From NCBI GenBank assembly GCA_027483425.1, contig JAIXUR010000176.1, forward strand, positions 1 to 10,174: DNA of 10,174 nt, in the 5' to 3' direction. Made by a program: the position numbers and the translations under genes. Shown piece by piece: positions 1 to 9,000 of this stretch; the stretch's first letter is position 1; each line of letters opens with the position of its first letter. The notes beneath the pieces are model-generated. The model saw only the letters and a list, made by a program, of their open reading frames with translations. It had not been told where the DNA came from and did not search any database. The stretch is from Cyanobacteriota bacterium (GTDB lineage Bacteria > Cyanobacteriota > Cyanobacteriia > Phormidesmidales > Phormidesmidaceae).

Positions 1-1186
1 CAGCGGTGAACGAATCCCAGGGGAACTCCTCGCTCCCTGTGCTGCCCGTCGGGCCATCCAGAAAGACAGGGGTTGCGCCTGTATTGGTCGGGTTGGCGTT
101 GATGAAAGGCACTTCGGTCTCCTCACCCAGCGCAGGCTCTGAAATAGCATTGCCTGTGGGACGCGTGTAGGGTGCAAACTGAAACACTTGCAGACCGCCC
201 GCATCACTATCGGCTGCAGTGACCACGAGGGTATTGGGGTCAACATTATCGACGTAATCCATGGCGACGCCAATAGCAGCATCTGCACGACGCACGGCCT
301 CGATGGTGCCAACAGCGTTGTTGTTGTTGCCAAAGTTGTCGGTGCCCTCTTCTTCTAAAACCACGAAGAATCCATCGGGGTCTTGGGAAACGAGTTTGAG
401 GGTGGCCTCCAGCATTTCAGCCACAGTAGGTGCCGTTTCAACATACAGTGGCAGCGGGTCAGCGGTATTGAGCCCCAGAACCTCTTCGCGAGTGTCGTCG
501 AAAGTATTGTCTGCCGCAAAGACTCCCAGCAGCTTTTCGGGCGGATTAGTGCCATTTACCACTGCGTTCATTTGGTCTTCGGTGTAGACCACGGTGTAAC
601 CGAGGGATTCAGCCAGTTCAATTAGGTTGATTGCAGGGCGACGCTCGGGGCGAGTTTCGGAGGCGTCGATCTCAGCGGTGACATGGAAGCCAGTGGTGCC
701 CACGGGCAGCATATAAAGCTCACCGCCCCCCATAATTACGTCGGTACCAGAGCGGATGGTCTGTTCGATGATTTCGGCGTATTTGTCACGGGCGCGGATA
801 TTGTCGCCATCGCGGTTAGTGGTCGCGGCGGCAAAGGCAGCGGTACCCGGTTCAGCCATTTGACCCGACTGGATCAATGCAGTGGCTTTACCGGCATCGA
901 TCGCCTCTTCCAGAATGGTCTTACCCACTCGGCCAGAGGCGGGGACAACGACGGAGTTGTCTTCTTCTAAGCCAAAGGATTCGTTAAAGACCTTGACGCC
1001 GTTCGCGTGGGTGACCGCACCTGCGTTAGAAGTCCCCGTCAACTGGTTTTCCATGTGACCGAGGTAAACCCCAGCGTTGGACATGCGATCCCAGTTAAGG
1101 CGACCGTCTGGCCCTTGGTCGATGTTACGCAGCGCCATAAAGTGAGAGGGGCTGGTGCCATCGGGGTGAATGAAGATGACATTGCC
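1..1186 (-). repeat. Alkaline phosphatase domain, copy 2 (cut by the window edge)
   Basis: This is the second homologous domain, from residue 454, offset by 450 residues from copy 1 (448 after a two-residue deletion). It keeps IHPDGTSPSH, the Ser506 motif, Arg586, EEEGTDNFGNNNN (731-743) and TAADSDAGGLQV (776-787). The region matching the third metal motif lies beyond the left edge, so completeness of this copy cannot be judged. Confidence 0.82.
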
Positions 1187-2545
1187 CGTCTCAGCGGTGG
1201 CGGCAGGGGCTGGAGTCGGAGCCGGGTTGCGCGATTCGAGTTCAACCTCGAACAACGTCTCGTACATCAGCTCGTAGATACCGGTGTTATCGACCGTGGC
1301 AGGCAGTTTGTCGGCATTGAGTCCTTCGGCCTTAGCGACAATTGAGCCAGAGAAGTCAGGGGTGCCGGCCCAGCCCACCGAAAAGTTAAAGCTGTCGCCG
1401 TTCGCATCGGGGGCCGCGACAAAGGGCAGCGTGTCAGCACCCTCTACGCCATCCAGGGGAACCGGACGGTCTTCGAGGGTAGGGTTGTTGTTGATGGTGC
1501 CGACTGTCTCGTCAGGGTCAGTATCACGTACCTGCAAACCACCGGCATCGCTATCGGCAGCGGTGATGATCAGGGTGTTTTCGTAGCGGCTGAGAAAGTC
1601 CTGGGCAACGCCGATCGCAGCATCGGCCCGCCGCACGCCCTCCAGGGTACCAGCGGCATTGTTGTTGTTGCCAAAGTTATCACTGCCTTCTTCTTCGACA
1701 ATCGTGATCGAGCCATTCTCAAAGTTGGGGTGGATCTCCATCAACTGCTGGGTAACCTCCAGCATCTCAGCGATGGTCGGTGCCGTTTCTCGATACAGAG
1801 GCAGGTTGCGCTCGGCCAGCACCTCTTCGGGGCGATCGTTAAAGGTATGAACGGGGGCAAATACGCCCAGTACCTTTTGGGGCGGCGTAGGCTGCTCGAG
1901 CAAAGCGTAAAGCTCGTCGCGGGTGTAGACGACGGTATAACCCAGAGATTCAGCCAGCTCGATCAGGTTCTCAGAGGGGCGCTGAACGGGGTTAGTAGAA
2001 ATCGCATCATACTCTTCAGCGGTGCCGTGGAAGCCGTCAGTCCCCGTGGGCAGCAGCGTGACTTCGCCCCCAGCGAGAATAAAATCCACCCCAGATTCAA
2101 TCACCTGGCGGGCGATGTCAGCGGTTTGCCCACGGGGCACGATGGTTCTGCCATCGACTTCAAGGTCTCCTGTTTCGGCCACAAAGGCGGCGGTGCCAGG
2201 CTCAAAGATGGCTCCAGATTGCACCAGAGCCGTTACCTTGCCAGCATCGATGGCCTCTTCAACAATAGTTTTGCCGGTATTGCCCGACAGGGGGGTCACT
2301 TCAGATCCGTCCTGCTCAAGCCCAAACGACTCAGCATAAACCTTAGCTCCAGTGGCATGGGTAACCGCACCCGCGTTAGAGGTGCCCCCGAGCTGATCTG
2401 CCATATGGCCCAGGTAAACCCCGGCATAGTCGAGGTTGTCCCAATTGAGACGACCATCCGGCCCCTGATCGACAAATCGTGCTAGAGCGTAGTGAGATGG
2501 GCTAGTACCGTCGGGATGGATAAAAATAACGTGATTGTTGGCCAT
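1..2545 (-). CDS. Tandem-domain PhoA-superfamily alkaline phosphatase with substituted metal ligands (partial, C-terminus beyond left edge)
   Basis: Reading the minus strand from the ATG at 2545 gives 848 codons with no stop; the gene runs off the left edge. The start is well fixed: an in-frame TAG lies at 2560-2558, no other initiator lies between, and AGGGA sits 9 nt upstream. Two alkaline phosphatase domains (about residues 1-435 and 454 onward) are repeated with a 450-residue period and joined by a Pro/Ala linker (NPAPTPAPAA). Each starts VIFIHPDGTSPSH, whose Asp12/Asp462 matches E. coli PhoA Asp51. GTSNAGAVTHA.G.K carries the presumed nucleophile Ser56/Ser506 (PhoA Ser102), and Arg138/Arg586 fits the phosphate-binding Arg166. 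Zinc-ligand histidines are replaced: His331 by Asn293/Asn740, His370 by Ser332/Ser780, and His412 apparently by Asp397. There is no signal peptide, transmembrane segment or cysteine. The expected role is extracellular phosphomonoester hydrolysis. The family call is firm; activity and metal are inferred. A phosphodiesterase or other superfamily esterase remains possible. Confidence 0.88.
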   Translation of the reverse strand, partial: MANNHVIFIHPDGTSPSHYALARFVDQGPDGRLNWDNLDYAGVYLGHMADQLGGTSNAGAVTHATGAKVYAESFGLEQDGSEVTPLSGNTGKTIVEEAIDAGKVTALVQSGAIFEPGTAAFVAETGDLEVDGRTIVPRGQTADIARQVIESGVDFILAGGEVTLLPTGTDGFHGTAEEYDAISTNPVQRPSENLIELAESLGYTVVYTRDELYALLEQPTPPQKVLGVFAPVHTFNDRPEEVLAERNLPLYRETAPTIAEMLEVTQQLMEIHPNFENGSITIVEEEGSDNFGNNNNAAGTLEGVRRADAAIGVAQDFLSRYENTLIITAADSDAGGLQVRDTDPDETVGTINNNPTLEDRPVPLDGVEGADTLPFVAAPDANGDSFNFSVGWAGTPDFSGSIVAKAEGLNADKLPATVDNTGIYELMYETLFEVELESRNPAPTPAPAATAETGNVIFIHPDGTSPSHFMALRNIDQGPDGRLNWDRMSNAGVYLGHMENQLTGTSNAGAVTHANGVKVFNESFGLEEDNSVVVPASGRVGKTILEEAIDAGKATALIQSGQMAEPGTAAFAAATTNRDGDNIRARDKYAEIIEQTIRSGTDVIMGGGELYMLPVGTTGFHVTAEIDASETRPERRPAINLIELAESLGYTVVYTEDQMNAVVNGTNPPEKLLGVFAADNTFDDTREEVLGLNTADPLPLYVETAPTVAEMLEATLKLVSQDPDGFFVVLEEEGTDNFGNNNNAVGTIEAVRRADAAIGVAMDYVDNVDPNTLVVTAADSDAGGLQVFQFAPYTRPTGNAISEPALGEETEVPFINANPTNTGATPVFLDGPTGSTGSEEFPWDSFTA
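1241..2545 (-). repeat. Alkaline phosphatase domain, copy 1
   Basis: This is the first of two homologous in-frame domains, residues 1-435. Landmarks in order are IHPDGTSPSH (residues 9-18), the Ser56 motif, EPGTAAF (115-121), VPRG with Arg138, EEEGSDNFGNNNN (284-296), TAADSDAGGLQV (328-339) and GWAGTPDFSGS (391-401). Histidines 10, 18, 47, 63 and 173 recur in copy 2, while other histidines do not. Confidence 0.85.
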
Positions 2546-2554
2546 CGGTATGAT

Positions 2555-2559
2555 TCCCT
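2555..2559 (-). promoter_or_regulatory. Ribosome binding site of the alkaline phosphatase gene
   Basis: AGGGA lies 9 nt before the ATG at 2545. It overlaps the in-frame TAG at 2560-2558 that closes the reading frame upstream, so the annotated start is the only reasonable one. Confidence 0.6.
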
Positions 2560-2715
2560 AAACGTTGAATCCTTAGAACACAGAGCAAACTATCGGCCAA
2601 AGGCTGCCTTGCCCCAGTTACTCCTTCGTCATCAGTGACAGTGACAAACTACACGTTGACAAAGTAGGAAATCACACTCATACAGTCAGCCCAAAATGTT
2701 TCTTACCTTGCTCAA

Positions 2716-2762
2716 ATCTATAAAATCAGACCTAAGACAGAAGCAGACGCAAGACTTAAGTC
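2716..2762 (-). promoter_or_regulatory. Candidate regulated promoter of the alkaline phosphatase gene
   Basis: On the minus strand, GACTTAAGTCT (2762-2752) and GTCTTAGGTCT (2738-2728) form a direct repeat, GWCTTARGTCT, with a 24-nt period. A TATAGAT hexamer-like -10 follows at 2722-2716, five nt after the second box. No good -35 is present at the right distance; the second box and the bases before it occupy that place, as in PhoB-type activator promoters. The CTTAA core recalls the cyanobacterial SphR (PhoB) box, but the 11-nt periodic array is not evident. The implied leader is about 160 nt, so the assignment is tentative. Confidence 0.35.
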
Positions 2763-2980
2763 AATGGTAATCAGTGGTTTTAGTAAGGGTAGAGCGATTT
2801 ATGAGTGAGGCCTAAACGGCAACCTTTGTCCGTCTTTCACCTCTGTAATCTCTCATGGACACATTAAGAAAAAAGTCTGTTTTGAGTTAAGGAAACTGCT
2901 TGGATTGGTTTAGAAAAGCGCAACAGTTCTTGCCTTGAACAAGGCTGGCGCTAGTCCCAGAGAGCGTCAGGGTAATGTTC

Positions 2981-3020
2981 CCCCGAGTTTCCCTATCCGC
3001 TGGGATAGGGAAACTCGGGG
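2981..3020 (-). terminator. Long perfect hairpin after the multi-phosphatase gene (terminator-like)
   Basis: The arms ccccgagtttccctatcc (2981-2998) and their exact reverse complement (3003-3020) enclose a 4-nt loop, gctg. The structure starts 21 nt after the stop codon at 3044-3042. On the minus strand the bases after it are GAACATTACC, so there is no T-run of an intrinsic terminator. It probably insulates the two genes by ending transcription or protecting the 3' end of the mRNA; a REP-like repeat is the alternative. The rest of 2546-2980 has no open frame I would call a gene. Confidence 0.6.
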
Positions 3021-3041
3021 AGTGGCTATCATTCCAGACGA

Positions 3042-6000
3042 TTAGGCAACGGCCTCAGCGGAGTTGAGGGTGAGCACTAAATCGTTGAAGTCGTTGTCTG
3101 TGAGGTCTTCAAAGCGCCAAATGTTACCCTCACGCTGCACGCGGACATTGCCCAGGGCCGCATCTTCGATCGTGGCCAAATGGGCCACACTCCCGTTGAT
3201 CAGCAACGCGGGGGCGTAGTAGGTGCCGCCGGTCAGGGTTAGATCCACATCCGCCGAGGCATTGTTGCCGACATACAACTCAGCCTCCAGCAGGTTGGCA
3301 GCAGCGGCGGCTTCATAGCCCGCTTCGCCAGGGAGCAAGCCCCCGACCCGACCCTGGGCATCGGTCTCATAGAACCGCAGGATGTTGTCGAATGCCGCTT
3401 CGCGATCGACGGTGACATTAACGGTAACGTCACCATCAAACCCAGTCAGGTCAACCAGTTCTGACACCGGTTCATCCTTTAACAAGAACGCGAGCTGACC
3501 GCCCTGTACCAGACCTTCGGCATCGATCACGCCACCCCGCAGGCTGTGGGCCTGAACATCAAAGAGGAACAGACTACCCGGATCCCGATCAAACAGGGTG
3601 GAAACATCCAGAATGCCAGAGGATTCCCAGTCGCCCAGATCTTCTGGATCCGTATCGGTTTGCCCCAGGGGCACGGCGGTGCGATCGACTTGGGCAATCC
3701 GGGTGAGCTCACCCGACTCGGGATCGAGTTTCCAAATCGAGGCTTCTTCGCCCGATACGCCGCCGAAGGGATCAACCTCGGTGGAGCGATCCTCCTGAAT
3801 GTAGATGTAGCCATCATCGGCCCAATCCAGGTTATCGGGGCTGCGCAGACCAAAGTCTGGCCCCTCAAACTGACCCTTGCCCGCATCGTCACCCGCGTAG
3901 AGGATGTCAAGTTGAGCCGTCAGCGGATCGCCAGATTCGCTGAAGTCCACATCAATTTGGTAGGTCGTCCCCCAGTTATCCGAGGGGAAGATGCTGCCGC
4001 GCCCTGTGGAAGCCAGTACCGCTTGGGTGCCGTCTTCGGGGTTAGTTGCGACATCCTCAGGACGAGAGAACTGAAAAGCGTTAACCGCTTCTGCCAGAGC
4101 ATCTTGCTGAGCCTGGGTGGCAAAGCCATCAGCGTCATAGCCCAAGGCGTCGTGGTCAATGTTGCCCTCTTCATCCACCACGGCGGTGCCAGCTTGAGTG
4201 GGGTCGTAGAAATTAATCTCAACCCATGTGCCGGAACGGCTTTCACCGGTGCCGTTATACTCTTCGGGTGTGAGTTCACCGCTGTCAGCCGCCCAGACGT
4301 AAAGCTTGCCGTTGGCCAAGCCGTTGCGCTCCAGCAGACCTGCGCCTGTGCTAGCGTCTTTATCCCCAACGTAGAGCAGCAGGGGAGCGGTTTCCCGATC
4401 GTCGCCGATGAGCAGAGCGACTTTGTCGGTGGTGCCGGTGTTGAGCTCGGTGACATTTTCCCAGGCAGCGCGGCCCATCCAGGGTACAGCGTAGAGAGTT
4501 TTGGTCTCAGGGTCGAGCACAAACTCGGTGCCACCATTGGTTTCTTCGCCGGTGAAGAACAGACCATCGGCCAAACCCTTACCCTCGCCAAACTGGTTAG
4601 CTTCGATATAGGTGGCCGAGCAAAGCCGGTTGATGCCCTCGTACTCCAGGTCAGTGACCTCATCTACCACTTCGCCAGCGCGGTTAACGATGGTGTCGTA
4701 GGCTAAGCCCGCATCCTCAACGGCCAGGCTGTCTTTGCTGATGTCGAAGTAGCTGACCCGTGCTCCGGTTAACTCGGTGCCGTTGGCCAGGGTGTAGGCA
4801 TAGCCAGCGGTATTGCTCAACTCGTGGTTGACCAGCACGCGCACGGTGTCACCATCGAGGGCGAAGGCACCCATACCGTCGGGAATACCCACCGGGGTGT
4901 AGCCGCCGTAGGTTTCGCCAATGGTGAAGACGGGATCGACGGTGTAGCCGTTGAGGCCCACCAGTTGAGGGGGCTCAACGGTGTCGAACTCGCTGCCTGC
5001 AACGCCGTAGCGATCGAGACCCGCTACGCCCAAACGAGCATCTAGATTCAGGGGCTTGTCAAGTTGAATCTGGATGATTTCGTTGTTGTCGATATCCGGC
5101 CCCCGGCCAACGGAGAAGGGATAGTTGTTGTCATTGGCAACGAGGATGGTGTCGGCATCGAGCACCAGCACGCTCTCGATGGTGACAAAGGGGAAATCAA
5201 AGGTGGTTTCGCCATCGCCATTCAGGTCGTTGGGGTCTTTGAGGTTGAGCAAATCAACGACTTCCTCTTTGCCCACAAAGCCCTGGCTGTCGACATCGGA
5301 GAAATCGACCTTGAAGATCTTCTTGAACTCGGCGGTCTCGCCCTGGCCGCCATCCCGCTCAATCACCAAAAACTCGTTGGCGTTGATGGGGGTAATCTCA
5401 CCGATCGCATGACGGGTCGATTCCAGCTGGTAGAGGCCAACTAAGCCCTCGTAGGCTGCGCTGGCGACATCAAATTCATAGATCCGCAGGGAGCCAGCGG
5501 GGTCACCCACTACCGTACCCTCTAGCATGGGGTAAAGGGTGGTGCGATCGGGGCTGAAGGCCATACCCTCAAAGCCCTGGGAGCGATTTAGGTTAGCCAC
5601 TGCAGGCTCTTCGATGAAGGTGCTGCGGGCGGTAAACCCAGTGCCAGGGAAGTCGGAGAAGAAGCCATCTACCCCGAGCTCAATGAATTGCTTGTATTCA
5701 TTGAGGGGATCACCTTCATAGCTGTTGGGGAGGAAGAAGCTGTCATTGCGCAGGGTGTAGAGGTGAACCAGTAACCCGGCATCATGGGCGTCTTGAATCA
5801 AGGTGGTGGGGGTACCGGTGACGCGATCGCCATCGCTGATCACACCGTCGCCATTCAAGTCATCGGGCTGGCCGTTGCCATCCGCATCAACGGTGGACAG
5901 AGGCACAATGCGCTGCTTATTGGGGCCGATACCAGCGGCATATTCAGCGATTTCCGCCAAGCCGGTCGGGGTAGACAGGTCAGTGTAGGTGCGGGCGTCG

Positions 6001-9000
6001 CCAGCGACCACAAAGTCGTAGGGTTGGCCCCCACTACCAAACAGCTGCACCAGGGGAATGTCGATGCCAGCAGCGGGCATGATGGTATCGTTCAGTTCCT
6101 TCAGGTTGCTCACCTCAAAGGACTGAATGAAGACGCGGCTGGGGTCGGTGAACCCTTCGGCTACGAGGGTTTCCACCAGAATCTCGCTGGTGTTGTAGCC
6201 CTGCTGTTCAAAGAAGGTGGGGTGCTTGGTTTCAGGGTAGATGCCGATCTTGCGCCCGGTTTCTGCCTCGACCGCTTGCACCAGGTCAATCACCTCTGCT
6301 AGGGTGGGCACTTTCAAGCCATCGTTGTTGAATTCGGTACCCCGGATAGCCGGAATCCGCTCGATCGCATTGAGCTGCTTGACCTCTGCCAGGGTAAAGT
6401 CTTCGGCAAACCAGCCACCTACCTGACGCCCATCCAGGTTCTTGACCGTCAGACGATCCGCAAATTCGGGCCGCAGATAGACGTCAGTGCTGGTGTCGGT
6501 GGTGTTGAGCACGGGGTTGCCACTAGCGTCACGCTGGATTGTGCCGTCGGGGTTGAGGGCAACCACCGCTAGCATCGGCTCGTGACGGGCGATCAGCACA
6601 CCGTCTTTGGTGACCACTAGGTCAGGCTCGATAAAGTCAGCCCCCTGGGCGATCGCCAGCTTGTAGGCTGCCAACGTGTGCTCGGGTCTCAGACCAGAGG
6701 CCCCCCGGTGACCAATCACAATGGGAGCCTTGCCGGTCAGCGTATCAAACTCAGTGGTGGCCAGCACCTCGGGGTTTTGGGGAGAGTTCACAGTGTCGCT
6801 GGTGATCTGATCGCGCACCAGGTCACCGGTACCGGGGAAGTCGGTGAAATACCCATCTACACCCAGGCTGATGAACTGCTCGTATTCTTTGTTGGGGTTG
6901 CCCTGGTAGTCAGCGGCCAAAAACCGACCTTCGTTGCGGAAGGTGTAGGCATGGACAAACAGCCCCGCATCATGGGCATCGGGAATCAGGGTGGAAGGAG
7001 CCGTCGTCGTTTTGTCGGCATCGTTGACCGCGCCATCGCCGTTCACATCGTCAGCCACGCCATCCCCATCGGCATCGACGCCTGCGACGGAAACAATCAT
7101 GCGCTTCCAGGGGCCAATGCCATCGGCGTAGGTGGCAATTTCGGCCAGGCCTTCTGCCGTTTGCAGATCGCCGTAGGTGCGGGTATCGCCATTGACTGCA
7201 AAGTCGTAGGGACGGGCATATTCATCCTGATAGATCAGCGACCCATCCAGAGCTACATCGTAGGCATCCAGCAGTTGCACCAGGGGAATGTCGGTTTTGG
7301 TATTCAGTTCCTTCAGGTTGGAGACTTCAAAGGACTGGATGAAAACGCGGCTAGGATCGGTGAAGCCAGTGGACTCCAGGGTGGCCAGCAGGGGCTCTTC
7401 CAGCGATAGACCGAGATCGTCGTGGTAGGTGGGGTGCTTGGTTTCGGGATAGATGCCAATCGTCTTACCTGTGTCTGCCTCGACCTGTTTGACCAGGTTG
7501 ATGATCTCTTCCAGGGTCGGAATCTGGAAGACACCATCGAAGACATCGGTGCGGTAGCCCTGGGGCATGATGGCCCGCAGGGTCTTGATTTCGGCCAGGG
7601 TGAAGTCGGAGGCAAAGAACTCGTCCTCGTAGAGAACGCCATCAATGACGCCACTGCGCTTGCGATCGGCAAACTCAGGACGGCTGCCTACATCGGTGGT
7701 GCCCCCCAGGATTGGTTCATGGCGGGCGATCAACACGCCGTCTTTGGTCGATACCAGGTCGGGTTCGATAAAGTCAGCCCCTCTTGCGATCGCCAGGCTG
7801 TAGGCCTCCAGCGTATGCTCAGGCAATTCGCCACTCGCCCCCCGGTGGCCAATCACCAGCGGATCCTGACCATTGAGGGTATTTAGGGTGTTGAGGTTGG
7901 GGGTAGCGATCGGCGCGTCAAGCAGTACGCCGTTGGCGTCAAAGTGCAGCAGGTAGGGGCCAAACTCATCCCCAATCCAGATTTCGCCGTTGCCATCGAT
8001 CACAAACGATTCAATGTCGAAGTCGGCCCCGGTCAGCAACCGCTCAGGGGTGCCTTCATTGACAATGTCAAAGGGGACGAGGCTATTGGGGTCGCTGAGC
8101 TGCACAAAGCCCTGAATCTCAACGCTGCCGTCGCCTGCCTCAGCCCCGACAAAGCTGGGGTCAGCCTGATAAATCCGCAGCAGGTAGTCAGCGCTGTTGC
8201 CCTTGGCACCAAAGCCATTGTCAGACAGGAACCAGAAGGTCGAGCCGTCGCCACCGGGGGCAAACTGCACGCCGCTAAAGCCCTGAATTGGTTGGCCATC
8301 GAAGGGGCCAGTGCGCCCATTGCCGGTAACGGGCACGCCAGTGCCATCATCAGCACCCGCGTCGGGGCCTTCGGCAAAGGTGTCAGCGGGCAAGGATGCA
8401 AAACCGGTGATCTCGGCGGGGTCAGACAGGAAGGAAATCTGCCCCCCCTGTACGAGACCGGCTTCGTCAATGATGCCGTCGCGTAGACTGTGAGCCTGGG
8501 TGTTGAACAGGAACAGTTCGCCGGGGTCTTCGCCAAACAGAGTAGAGACATCAATGATGCCGGAGGACTCCCAGTTGCCGATGTCGCCGATCGCAGTATC
8601 GGTCTGGCCATCGGGCACGCCCGTGGTGCGGTTGACCTGGGCAATGCGGGTCAGGTCGCCAGAGTTGGGGTCGAGCTTCCAGATCGAGGCTTCTTCGCCC
8701 GAAGCGCCGCCGAAGGGATCGATTTCGGTGGAGCGGTCTTCCTGGATATAGATAAATCCATCGTCTGACCAGTCCAGGTTATCGGGGCTACGCAGGCCAA
8801 AGTCTGGCCCTTCAAACTGGCCATTGCCCGCATCGTCGCCCGCATAGAGAATGTCGAGTTTAGCGGTCAGCGGATCGCCAGACTCATCAAAGTCAACATC
8901 AATTTTGTAAGTAGTGCCCCAGTTGTCCTCCGGGAAGCGAGCTCCACGACCGGTGGAAGCCAGCACCGCCTGGGTGCCATCTTCAGGGTTGGTGGCAACA

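Larger units (their letters stand above)
5631..6722 (-). repeat. Glycerophosphodiester phosphodiesterase (GDPD) domain, copy 2
   Basis: This is the second GDPD domain, residues 1074-1437, repeating copy 1 with an initial offset of 379 residues. Catalytic and metal residues are kept: His1078, Glu1105, Asp1107, His1120-Glu1121, and IYPETKHP. It has an extra loop after the ARHEP motif and its own DADGNG...NGDG insert (about 1352-1374). A 22-residue stretch starting GFTDPSRVFIQSF is identical in both copies. Confidence 0.88.

Noticed and set aside
1730..2485. A 251-codon open frame on the plus strand
   Set aside because: It is antisense to alkaline phosphatase copy 1, where the minus strand carries the Ser56 and Asp12 motifs. 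The plus-strand product is not recognisable.
2932..2945. Short palindrome gccttgaacaaggc in the intergenic region
   Set aside because: The stem is only 5-6 bp with a 2-4 nt loop and no associated T-run or promoter element, so no function can be supported.
3920..4663. A 247-codon minus-strand frame overlapping the large gene
   Set aside because: It is a shifted frame of PhoX-like copy 2. The main frame continues without a break, so there is no frameshift to explain.
3546..4706. A 386-codon open frame on the plus strand
   Set aside because: It lies wholly antisense to PhoX-like copy 2 and the preceding region of the multi-enzyme gene, whose protein has clear family motifs. The plus-strand translation shows no recognisable domain, so it is a composition effect.
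6678..7409. A 243-codon open frame on the plus strand
   Set aside because: It is antisense to GDPD copy 1, which has all catalytic residues on the minus strand.
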